This document shows, piece by piece, positions 1 through 6,577 of a stretch of DNA of 16,282 nt (position 1 is the stretch's first letter; each line of letters starts with the position of its first letter). The position numbers and the translations under genes are program-made. This stretch comes from 1-14-0-20-39-34 sp043800545. GTDB lineage: Bacteria; Patescibacteriota; Patescibacteriia; Magasanikbacterales; UBA922. The notes beneath the pieces are model-generated. The model made no database searches and was not told the DNA's origin. It saw only the letters and a program-made list of their open reading frames with translations. The stretch spans positions 1 to 16,282 of the forward strand of contig JAZDMW010000067.1 in assembly GCA_043800545.1 (NCBI GenBank), given 5' to 3'.

Positions 1-1
1 T

Positions 2-163
2 CTCGTCGGAGTATTTATACTATCAAGCCAGGCAGAGAGTTTTTTTATCAATTTTCTTTGGTTGTATTTTCTTTTGTTAGCACTCATAACCTCCCTTCTT
101 TTCTATATCTGTTACAAAACAGGAGAAAAACCTCATTGGAATTGGGGAAAAAAGAGAAAATAG
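2..163 (+). CDS. C-terminal end of a membrane protein (partial)
   Basis: The frame is open from the left edge of the window and ends at TAG 161-163, giving 53 residues. It contains one strongly hydrophobic segment (about residues 14-38, rich in Phe, Leu and Trp) followed by a short basic tail ending GKKRK, the usual look of a last transmembrane helix with a cytoplasmic end. Too little is visible to name a family; O-antigen ligase-type and glycosyltransferase membrane proteins end like this but nothing specific is seen. It is followed by a promoter for the next gene, so it closes an upstream unit. Confidence 0.5.
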   Translation, partial: LVGVFILSSQAESFFINFLWLYFLLLALITSLLFYICYKTGEKPHWNWGKKRK

Positions 164-186
164 AAAGAGTATTTTCCTTCAAGGAC

Positions 187-215
187 TTGAAATTTTCGGT
201 ATTTTAGTATATAGT
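187..215 (+). promoter_or_regulatory. Promoter for the methyltransferase-RluA-tRNA-Ser unit
   Basis: TTGAAA (187-192) and TATAGT (210-215) are separated by exactly 17 bases. Transcription would start near 222, about 20 bases before the ATG at 242. No Shine-Dalgarno sequence is visible. A 6-bp inverted repeat, TACGTC (215-220) and GACGTA (226-231), spans the expected start of transcription. Confidence 0.7.
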
Positions 216-241
216 ACGTCCAATAGACGTATAATTTTTTT

Positions 242-1111
242 ATGAATACAAACATACTTACAACAGAACCATCAAAAGATTATGAACTCATAGATACTGG
301 TGATGGAGAAAAAATGGAGAGATATGGAAAAGTGACATTCCGTCGTCCTGATCCTCAGTCATTGTGGATAAAAGGATTATCAGCCTCAAAGTGGAATTCT
401 TGTGATGCTGTTTTTATACGAGAAGAAAGACGTGCTGAGTGGGACATTAAACCAGGTGTTCCAGAACGTTGGCAAGTAGAACTTGCTGGATTACACTTTT
501 GGATTCGTCCTACAGCGTTCAAGCATACTGGACTTTTTCCAGAACAAATTGGAAATTGGGAGTGGATAGAGGAACAAATAAAAAAGAGAAAAAAACAAAC
601 AAAGGTATTGAATCTTTTTGGATATACGGGTGGAGCGACACTTGCTGCTGCTAATGCTGGTGCTGAAGTGGTTCATGTGGATGGTTCCAAAGTAGCCATT
701 GGTTGGGCAAGAGATAATGCAGAAATATCTGGACTTGCAGAAAAACCAATACGTTGGATTTTGGATGATGCGGTAGCCTTTGTACAACGTGAGTTAAGAC
801 GTGGAAATACGTATGACGCTATTATCATGGATCCTCCTGCATTTGGTCATGGACCAAATGGAGAAGCTTGGAAAATTGAAGAGGATTTTGTACAGTTTGT
901 ACACGATTGTGCACAATTATTGTCAGATGATCCATTATTTGTTTTGTTAAACGGATATGCTTCTGGATATTCTGCTATTGCTTATGAAAATAATCTTCTC
1001 CAACTCGTAAAGAAATTTGGTGGGGAAATAGAAAAAGGGGAATTAACCATTCGGGAAACTGCATTGGGAAGATTATTGCCTTGTGGTATTTTTGCCCGCT
1101 GGAAAAAATAG
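242..1111 (+). CDS. Class I SAM-dependent methyltransferase, RlmI/RlmK-like
   Basis: 289 residues. The C-terminal two thirds is a Rossmann-type methyltransferase: SAM-binding motif I reads VLNLFGYTGG (residues 122-131), the acidic residue ending strand 2 is in VHVDGSK (144-150), and the catalytic-type motif IV is DPPAFG (197-202). This set is typical of the PF10672 family containing the 23S rRNA cytosine methyltransferases RlmI/RlmK. The N-terminal 90 residues form a small beta-rich domain; no separate PUA domain is obvious. The stop is one base before the ATG of an RluA-type pseudouridine synthase, so translation is probably coupled, and a role in rRNA or tRNA modification is likely. The exact target base cannot be read from sequence. 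Confidence 0.85.
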   Translation: MNTNILTTEPSKDYELIDTGDGEKMERYGKVTFRRPDPQSLWIKGLSASKWNSCDAVFIREERRAEWDIKPGVPERWQVELAGLHFWIRPTAFKHTGLFPEQIGNWEWIEEQIKKRKKQTKVLNLFGYTGGATLAAANAGAEVVHVDGSKVAIGWARDNAEISGLAEKPIRWILDDAVAFVQRELRRGNTYDAIIMDPPAFGHGPNGEAWKIEEDFVQFVHDCAQLLSDDPLFVLLNGYASGYSAIAYENNLLQLVKKFGGEIEKGELTIRETALGRLLPCGIFARWKK

Positions 1112-1112
1112 T

Positions 1113-1754
1113 ATGGTAGAAGTTTTGTATGAAGACAATCATCTCATCGCTGTTTGGAAACCTGCGGGTATGCTTGTTCAGGGGGACGAAACCGGAGATA
1201 CGTGTCTCATGGATGAAGTAAAACAGTATCTAAAAGAAAAATATAACAAACCAGGGAATGTTTTTTTGGGATTACTTCACAGATTGGATAGGCCTGTTTC
1301 TGGAATTGTTCTTTTTGCAAAAACAAGTAAGGGTGCGAGCAGACTTTCTGAACAAATACGAAATCATACAGTAAAAAAAGTATACCATGCTTTAGTGACA
1401 GGGAATCCTCCAAAAAAGGGGACTCTTGTTCATTATATTTTGAAGGATGAAAAGAAAAATACAGTGACTGTTTTTGATGAACCAAAAAAAGAGGCTCTTC
1501 GTGCTGAATTAGAATATACAGTGCTTGAAACCGATGAAAAACATTCTCTGGTTGAAGTACATTTAATTACAGGAAGACCTCATCAAATTCGTGCACAGTT
1601 CTCCCATATTGGTCATCCTCTTCTAGGGGATACAAAATATGGAAGTCGAGAAAAGTATGCTCATGGAGACATTGCTCTCTCTGCTGTTGAACTTGGTTTT
1701 GAGACAGCAACAACACAGGAGTGGAAAGTTATACAAAAGGATATATCCCTATAA
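1113..1754 (+). CDS. RluA-family pseudouridine synthase
   Basis: 213 residues from ATG 1113, chosen because it lies one base after the upstream stop; an in-frame GTG at 1083 would overlap the methyltransferase. Catalytic motif II is HRLDRPVSG with Asp59 as the nucleophile. The C-terminal block GRPHQIRAQF...HIGHPLLGD is characteristic of RluA/RluC/RluD enzymes, which isomerise uridine to pseudouridine in rRNA or tRNA. There is no N-terminal S4 RNA-binding domain, so the enzyme is of the short RluA or TruC-like type. It ends one base before tRNA-Ser, so the three genes are probably co-transcribed. The target site is unknown. Confidence 0.88.
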   Translation: MVEVLYEDNHLIAVWKPAGMLVQGDETGDTCLMDEVKQYLKEKYNKPGNVFLGLLHRLDRPVSGIVLFAKTSKGASRLSEQIRNHTVKKVYHALVTGNPPKKGTLVHYILKDEKKNTVTVFDEPKKEALRAELEYTVLETDEKHSLVEVHLITGRPHQIRAQFSHIGHPLLGDTKYGSREKYAHGDIALSAVELGFETATTQEWKVIQKDISL

Positions 1755-1755
1755 T

Positions 1756-1841
1756 GGAGAGATGTCAGAGTGGTTGAATGTACGGCTCTCGAAAAGCCGT
1801 GGGTCCAAAAGGCCTCAAGGGTTCAAATCCCTTTCTCTCCG
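1756..1841 (+). tRNA. tRNA-Ser(CGA)
   Basis: The acceptor arms GGAGAGA (1756-1762) and TCTCTCC (1834-1840) pair perfectly, with G1841 as discriminator. The anticodon stem is CGGCT/AGCCG around loop CTCGAAA, giving anticodon CGA (Ser, reads UCG). A long variable arm and the T arm AAGGG-TTCAAAT-CCCTT fit a class II tRNA of 86 nt. The 3' CCA is not encoded. It starts one base after the pseudouridine synthase stop, so it is probably processed from a shared transcript. Confidence 0.95.
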
Positions 1842-1849
1842 CAGTTTGT

Positions 1850-1885
1850 AAAAAAGTGAGTTTATGTGCTCATTTTTTGTTTTTG
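1850..1885 (+). terminator. Rho-independent terminator after tRNA-Ser
   Basis: AAAAAGTGAG (1851-1860) pairs with CTCATTTTTT (1869-1878) with one G-U pair and is followed by a further T-rich tract. It ends the methyltransferase-RluA-tRNA unit. Confidence 0.7.
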
Positions 1886-1941
1886 TTATTCAAGTGGAAA
1901 CATGGTAATATTTATTATAGGTAAAAGTTTATATAAAAATT

Positions 1942-2790
1942 ATGTTAAAAAATAAAAAAGTTGCAATTTTTGATGGACAACAAATTCGTCGTCATTGGGA
2001 TGAAAAAAAAGAAAAATGGTATTTTTCTGTTGTGGATGTTATCGCTGTTTTAACTGATAGCGATAACCCCCAAGTTTATTGGCGTGTATTTAAAAAACGT
2101 TTACTTGATGAAGGTTTTGGTGAAACCGTTACAAAATGTAACGGTTTGAAAATGAGAGCATTAGATGGTAAAATGCGACTTACTGATGTTGCAGATACGG
2201 AAGTTGTGCTACGTCTTATACAATCTATACCCTCACCCAATGCCGAGCCGTTTAAGCTGTGGTTGGCACGTGTAGGATATGAACGTATAGAAGAAAATTA
2301 TGATCCAGAGTTAGCTATTAATCGGGCTTTAAATACTTTTCTTAAAAAAGGTTATTCCAAGGAATGGATCAATCAGCGACTTAAAAGTATAGAAGTGAGG
2401 AAAGCTTTGACAGATGAATGGGAAAAAAGAGGAGTAAAGCAAGGAAGTCAGTTTGCAATATTAACAGATGATATAACTTTGGCTTGGGCTGGTATGAACA
2501 CACGAGAGTATAAGAATTATAAGAGTTTAAAAAAAGGAAATTTGCGAGACAACATGACTAATCTTGAGCTCGTATTGAATATGTTAGCTGAGACTGCGAC
2601 TACAGAAATTTCTCAGAAGATTGAACCTAAAAATCTTGTTGAGAATAGAAAGGTAGCGAGAGAGGGAGGTACTATCGCTGGTAATGCTAGAAAGCAGATT
2701 GAAACCAAAACTGGCAAGAGAGCAACCAGTAAATATAATTTCAAATTAGATCAAGAACAAAAAAAGTTAAAAGGTGATTCAAAAAAATAA
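1942..2790 (+). CDS. BRO-N domain protein (phage antirepressor / DinD-like)
   Basis: 282 residues. Residues about 5-105 match the BRO-N fold: WYFSVVDVIAVLTDSDNP, YWRVFKKRL and DGKMRLTDVADTE are its recognisable blocks. The rest (about 110-282) is helical and charged, resembling the C-terminal part of DinD-like proteins: GYERIEENYDPELAI and a basic tail with GGTIAGNARKQIETKTGK. BRO-N proteins are DNA-binding, known from phages and viruses as antirepressors, and occur as stand-alone genes in many bacteria; the role here is unknown. No Shine-Dalgarno is seen. A perfect 10-bp inverted repeat lies inside the gene at 2123-2147. The next gene starts one base after the stop. Confidence 0.82.
   Translation: MLKNKKVAIFDGQQIRRHWDEKKEKWYFSVVDVIAVLTDSDNPQVYWRVFKKRLLDEGFGETVTKCNGLKMRALDGKMRLTDVADTEVVLRLIQSIPSPNAEPFKLWLARVGYERIEENYDPELAINRALNTFLKKGYSKEWINQRLKSIEVRKALTDEWEKRGVKQGSQFAILTDDITLAWAGMNTREYKNYKSLKKGNLRDNMTNLELVLNMLAETATTEISQKIEPKNLVENRKVAREGGTIAGNARKQIETKTGKRATSKYNFKLDQEQKKLKGDSKK
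2123..2147. repeat. Perfect intragenic inverted repeat in the BRO gene
   Basis: AAACCGTTAC (2123-2132) and GTAACGGTTT (2138-2147) are exact reverse complements around a 5-base spacer. It encodes residues about 61-69 of the BRO-N domain (TVTKCNGLK). There is no following T run, so it is not a terminator; it may be a protein-binding site or an RNA hairpin. Confidence 0.85.
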
Positions 2791-2791
2791 T

Positions 2792-3394
2792 ATGAAAAAA
2801 TCATTTATTTACTCAAGTATATTTATTCTCCTCGTCCTTTTGGGTGTTTTGTTTTTTGTATATTCAGAGAATCATACACAAAATGGAGAAAAGTATTCTG
2901 GAAAAGATATGGAATTTGTGTATCCAAATACACTTACTTTGGAAGAAAAAAAGGATGAAGTTATTTTGAGTCATGCGGTACCTTTTGTTCATCCAGATCC
3001 TTGTGATTTCCGTGGAGATGGCGAAGACCTTCAGGAAATTAGAGATTTTCACGTATCTCTTGAACTGATAGAAAATACCATGGATGATGTGATAAAACAA
3101 AAACAATGGGATACTTTTGAAATGAATGTTTCTCCAGGGTATATTGATGAATATTCTGTTGGAAATTATCAGGGGTATAGAGTAATGAATGGAATTGAAG
3201 GTTGTGGATATTTTTCATATTATTTCCCCTTGGGTGAAGAAAAGACATTGTATCTGACTCGTGCATATGTGACTGAATTATTGCCAATTACGAGTGAATA
3301 TGAAAAACATTTAGCTCTCCCAAATATTTTTGTTCCAGAGAGAGAAGAAGCAATTTTTGAATCCATACTTTCTTCATTTAAAGTGATCAGGTAA
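2792..3394 (+). CDS. Membrane-anchored extracytoplasmic protein, unknown function
   Basis: 200 residues from ATG 2792, one base after the BRO stop; an in-frame TTG at 2774 would overlap that gene. The N-terminus is MKK followed by a hydrophobic segment (about residues 6-25), i.e. an uncleaved anchor or a signal peptide without a lipobox cysteine. The rest is soluble with a beta-rich pattern. Two cysteine spots, PDPCDF and EGCGYF, could form a disulfide outside the cell. I recognise no family. Tight spacing to the BRO gene suggests co-transcription, though a functional link is not obvious. Confidence 0.7.
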   Translation: MKKSFIYSSIFILLVLLGVLFFVYSENHTQNGEKYSGKDMEFVYPNTLTLEEKKDEVILSHAVPFVHPDPCDFRGDGEDLQEIRDFHVSLELIENTMDDVIKQKQWDTFEMNVSPGYIDEYSVGNYQGYRVMNGIEGCGYFSYYFPLGEEKTLYLTRAYVTELLPITSEYEKHLALPNIFVPEREEAIFESILSSFKVIR

Positions 3395-3420
3395 GAGCCT
3401 TTTTTTCTCGCCTGTTTTTT
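3388..3420 (+). terminator. Weak intrinsic terminator
   Basis: CAGG...GAG (3388-3397) pairs with CTC...CCTG (3407-3414) with unpaired bases in between, followed by TTTTTT. It overlaps the stop codon of the preceding gene. The stem is interrupted, so termination may be partial. Confidence 0.45.
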
Positions 3421-3422
3421 GT

Positions 3423-3428
3423 TATACT
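3423..3428 (+). promoter_or_regulatory. -10 element TATACT, leaderless start for the MFS gene
   Basis: TATACT lies 8 bases before the ATG at 3437, placing +1 at or next to the start codon. The position of a -35 element is T-rich without consensus. The same TATACT-N8-ATG layout occurs before the CmpB-like gene on the minus strand. Confidence 0.4.
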
Positions 3429-3436
3429 ATGTGTAT

Positions 3437-4075
3437 ATGAAATTACGTGCAACAAAATTTAAACACTATTTCCTCCAGGATATTAATCCTGTTATCCGTT
3501 TTCTCATCATGTCGGATACCATTTTTATGGGGGCTCTTGGACTTCTTGGTCCTATTTTTGCTTTGTTTATTCAGGACTATATTGAGGGAGGAAATGCTGC
3601 TGTTGCTGGTATTGCTGCTGGAATTTATTTGTTTACCAAAAGTATGCTTCAAATTCCAGTTGCGCATATTATTGATAAAATACGAGGAGAAAAAGATGAT
3701 TTTTGGTTGATGGTAATTTTTACCATGTTGATTGCACTTGTTCCTCTGTTATATTTGGTGATCCATACTCCAATGCAATTGTATTTGGTCCAGTTTATTC
3801 TCGGATTCTTTACAGCATTCACATTCCCAACATATATGGCAATGTTTACTCGTCATATAGATAAAGAAAAGGAAGGAACAGAATGGGGGGTATATTTTAC
3901 TTTAACAGATTTAATAAGTGCTGCATTTGCATCCCTCGGGGGATATATCGCGACCACACATGGTTTCCAAACATTGATTTTCATTGTCGTGACACTTGCA
4001 TTTTCTGGTTCATTGTTTCTTTGGCCAATTAAGCCATATATTCGTATGCCAGAGAAAAAGAAAAAGCGTAAATAA
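3437..4075 (+). CDS. Half-size major facilitator superfamily (MFS) membrane protein
   Basis: 212 residues from ATG 3437, which follows a TATACT element; an in-frame upstream TTG at 3419 lies inside the promoter. Six hydrophobic segments are visible, each about 20 residues, with a motif-A-like cytoplasmic loop between helices 2 and 3 (DKIRGEKDD). Normal MFS carriers have 12 helices and about 400 residues, so this is one six-helix bundle. It ends with a basic tail (EKKKKRK) and a clean TAA, and hsp20 follows two bases later, so it does not look like a broken remnant. It may work as a homodimer. The substrate is unknown. Confidence 0.75.
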   Translation: MKLRATKFKHYFLQDINPVIRFLIMSDTIFMGALGLLGPIFALFIQDYIEGGNAAVAGIAAGIYLFTKSMLQIPVAHIIDKIRGEKDDFWLMVIFTMLIALVPLLYLVIHTPMQLYLVQFILGFFTAFTFPTYMAMFTRHIDKEKEGTEWGVYFTLTDLISAAFASLGGYIATTHGFQTLIFIVVTLAFSGSLFLWPIKPYIRMPEKKKKRK

Positions 4076-4077
4076 AA

Positions 4078-4476
4078 ATGAATATGCCATTTGACCTAAA
4101 GGAGAATGAACATTTTTTTGACTGGAATTCCCAGGAGGATGAAGGACAACTTGCTGTTGATGTCTTTGAAACAAAATCAGAGCTTGTTGTTATTTCTACG
4201 CTTGCTGGAGCTGATTCAGAAAAAATTGATGTTTCTGTCCATAATGATCTGCTGACGATTCGTGGAGAAAGACCTTTTCCAATATCTTCAGGAGAGAAAG
4301 TAGACAGTATTTATCATAGAGAATGTTTTTGGGGAAAGTTTTCTCGAACAGTAGTTCTTCCTGTGGATGTAAAAGGAGATTTGGCACGCGCAGAGTACCA
4401 TAATGGGGTTCTCATTATTCGTATTCCAAAACAAGAGAGAGAAAAAAGAATACCTGTAACTATTGTAGAAGAATAA
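4078..4476 (+). CDS. Small heat shock protein, Hsp20/alpha-crystallin family
   Basis: 132 residues. The alpha-crystallin domain runs from about residue 24 to 118: LAVDVFETKSELVVISTLAGA, the IDVSVHNDLLTIRGER strand pair, the FSRTVVLPVDV block and AEYHNGVLIIRIPK with the conserved G-V-L. A short C-terminal extension carries the I-P-V motif (RIPVTIVEE) that in this family docks between dimers. The protein would be an ATP-independent holdase that binds unfolding proteins in the cytoplasm. It starts two bases after the MFS gene and ends three bases before the VanW gene, so the three are probably one operon. Confidence 0.92.
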   Translation: MNMPFDLKENEHFFDWNSQEDEGQLAVDVFETKSELVVISTLAGADSEKIDVSVHNDLLTIRGERPFPISSGEKVDSIYHRECFWGKFSRTVVLPVDVKGDLARAEYHNGVLIIRIPKQEREKRIPVTIVEE

Positions 4477-4479
4477 TAT

Positions 4480-6411
4480 ATGGAGTTTGGAGAAAAAAAA
4501 ATATCTGTCTCACTGAATAAAGTGAGCATTTCAATTGGTATTGTTGTCGGAGTCCCAATCATACTGTTTCTGGGATTTTTTGCATATGCATCAGCGTATG
4601 GGGAAAAAGTATATCCTGGTGTACAACTCGGTGATATTCCACTCGGAGGAATGGGAAAAAGTGAATTAAAAAGTCTTTTAGAACAAATGACAGATAAAGT
4701 TATTTCAGATGGTATACAATTTGAAGTTCTTTTGGGAGATAAAAAAGAGTCTTTTGTCATCCATCCAATTATTACTGGAGAAGGGGAGGCTATCGAGCTT
4801 TTCCATTTTGATATGGATTCTGAAATAGAAAATATATTGCATGCTGGAAAAAGTGGTGGAATATTTGGACAGACTTGGGGATTTGCTCAGAGTCGTTTTG
4901 GAAAGAAACATATTCTTTCTTTAGCACATCTGAATATAGAAAAAGATAAATTAAAAGAAAGTATTGAAGAACAGGCCAAACAATACGAAACGCTTCCTGT
5001 GGATGCGACGATTGTTATTGCAAACACAGATCCTTTGCAATATAGTTTTGTTTCTTCTACTCCTGGATATGTTTTTTCCTATGACGAAATTCTCGGGAAA
5101 GTAGAAGATGATTGGAAGAAACTCAAAGTTCCAAATTTACAATTGCAAACACAAAAACAAGAGCCAATGATTCATGATGAAGAACTTCTCGCAATTGTAG
5201 CTCGTGTACCTGTTGTATTTGAGACTGGGCCAATGGATTTAACCTATGTGGATTCACAGACAAAACTCCAAACAACCTGGAAAATATCTCTCTCCCAAAT
5301 TGCAAATTGGATAGAAATGCAGGATATTCCAGATAATGGATTTGGTTTTGGCTTGAAGGCAGATCCTGTGAAAGAATATTTACAAAGTGTTGTTGGAACA
5401 AAAGTAAATGTCGCTCCAAGAGATGCAAAATTTTCTTTTGATGAAGAAAATTTGCGTGTGAAAGAATTTCAGACATCACGTCCAGGGATTGAACTTGATG
5501 TAGAACAAACCTATGCAGATTTGAACGGAGCCATACTTCAAAGAACTCTTCATGATGATGGTTTTACAAAATCTGTACAAATTACGGTAAAGCAGGCAGA
5601 ACCAAATGTAAAAACTGGTGAGGTAAATGATCTGGGTATTACTGAAGTGCTCGGAGTAGGAACTTCCAATTTTTCTGGAAGTCCAAGAAATAGGATATTG
5701 AATATTAAAAATGGAGTGAAATTATTGGATGGTATTCTCATTAAACCAGGAGAAGAATTTTCTGCTATTCAATATACACGACCATATACAACAGACAACG
5801 GATATGTTCCAGAATTGGTAATTAAGGGAGATGAAGTAAAACCAGAAATTGGTGGGGGACTCTGCCAAATTGGAACAACCCTTTTCCGTATGGCAATGAA
5901 TGGGGGAATGGAAATTACACAAAGAAGAAATCATTCACTCGTTGTGTCATATTATAATGATCCTGTAAATAAACTCCCAGGAACTGATGCTACGATTTAT
6001 GAACCAGCACCAGATTTTCGTTTCAAAAACGATACAGAACACTATGTTCTCATAGATACAGAAGTAAACACCAATTCCATGGAACTCATTTTTACCCTCT
6101 GGGGAACAAGTGATGGAAGACAGGCATCATTTACTCATCCTATAGTTCATCGTTGGTTATCTCCAGGAGAAAAGATTGTAAAAGAAACAACCACGTTGGA
6201 ACCAGGCAAACAAACCTGTCAGCATAGCTATATTGGAGCAGATACCTCCTTTACCTATACAAGAATCATGCCAAATGGAGAAAAACAAGAAACTCTCTAC
6301 GAAAGTCACTATCGACCACTTCCAGAGATTTGTCTTGTGGGAGTAGCACAGAAAACAGAAGAGGCAGGAGCAGAGATTCTTCCCCTAACTGAGCCAGTTC
6401 CTGTAGAATAA
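4480..6411 (+). CDS. VanW-family protein with N-terminal anchor and peptidoglycan-binding-like domains
   Basis: 643 residues. A single transmembrane helix (about 16-40) anchors a large extracytoplasmic part. Residues from about 45 to 390 are repeated alpha/beta modules resembling PG_binding_4 domains (PGVQLGDIPLGGM near the start of the first). The VanW domain follows at about 420-560, with EFSAIQYTRPYTTDNGY and the hallmark GGGLCQIGTTLF, then RRNHSLVVSYY and a C-terminal beta-rich tail. VanW proteins occur in some vancomycin-resistance clusters and widely in Gram-positives and CPR bacteria; the biochemical role is unclear, with cell-wall binding or modification likely. It is the last gene of the MFS-hsp20 unit and is followed by a strong terminator. 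Confidence 0.9.
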   Translation: MEFGEKKISVSLNKVSISIGIVVGVPIILFLGFFAYASAYGEKVYPGVQLGDIPLGGMGKSELKSLLEQMTDKVISDGIQFEVLLGDKKESFVIHPIITGEGEAIELFHFDMDSEIENILHAGKSGGIFGQTWGFAQSRFGKKHILSLAHLNIEKDKLKESIEEQAKQYETLPVDATIVIANTDPLQYSFVSSTPGYVFSYDEILGKVEDDWKKLKVPNLQLQTQKQEPMIHDEELLAIVARVPVVFETGPMDLTYVDSQTKLQTTWKISLSQIANWIEMQDIPDNGFGFGLKADPVKEYLQSVVGTKVNVAPRDAKFSFDEENLRVKEFQTSRPGIELDVEQTYADLNGAILQRTLHDDGFTKSVQITVKQAEPNVKTGEVNDLGITEVLGVGTSNFSGSPRNRILNIKNGVKLLDGILIKPGEEFSAIQYTRPYTTDNGYVPELVIKGDEVKPEIGGGLCQIGTTLFRMAMNGGMEITQRRNHSLVVSYYNDPVNKLPGTDATIYEPAPDFRFKNDTEHYVLIDTEVNTNSMELIFTLWGTSDGRQASFTHPIVHRWLSPGEKIVKETTTLEPGKQTCQHSYIGADTSFTYTRIMPNGEKQETLYESHYRPLPEICLVGVAQKTEEAGAEILPLTEPVPVE

Positions 6412-6424
6412 TAAGAAAAAGAAT

Positions 6425-6452
6425 AAAAACACCCAAACAGGGTGTTTTTTTG
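6425..6452 (+). terminator. Strong intrinsic terminator after the VanW gene
   Basis: AAAAACACCC (6425-6434) pairs perfectly with GGGTGTTTTT (6440-6449) around a 5-base loop and runs into more T. It insulates the VanW unit from the GC-rich island. Confidence 0.9.
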
Positions 6453-6469
6453 TGTTATGCACCATAACC

Positions 6470-6498
6470 TTGACAAAACCACAAAAATATGGTAAATT
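6470..6498 (+). promoter_or_regulatory. Promoter of the GC-rich gene
   Basis: TTGACA (6470-6475), a 17-base spacer and TAAATT (6493-6498). The predicted transcript has a leader of about 73 nt. The promoter lies in AT-rich, host-like DNA and resembles the promoter at 8310 (20 of 26 aligned positions identical, 6469-6494 against 8309-8334). Confidence 0.65.
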
Positions 6499-6523
6499 CT
6501 CTTGTTCTTTCCAATTCACAACC

Positions 6524-6570
6524 CCGGCAAAGAATGCCGGAAAAATTCGGTCAGAAATGACCAGGAAGGA
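6524..6570 (+). promoter_or_regulatory. Structured 5' leader and strong Shine-Dalgarno of the GC-rich gene
   Basis: Two short perfect hairpins lie in the leader: CCGGCA (6524-6529)/TGCCGG (6535-6540), and GGTCA (6549-6553)/TGACC (6558-6562) with a GAAA loop. They are followed by AGGAAGGA (6563-6570), 7 bases before the ATG at 6578. This is the only clear Shine-Dalgarno in the window and decides the start codon. A 14-bp perfect palindrome (6572-6585) spans the start codon. Confidence 0.6.
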
Positions 6571-6577
6571 TGTACCC

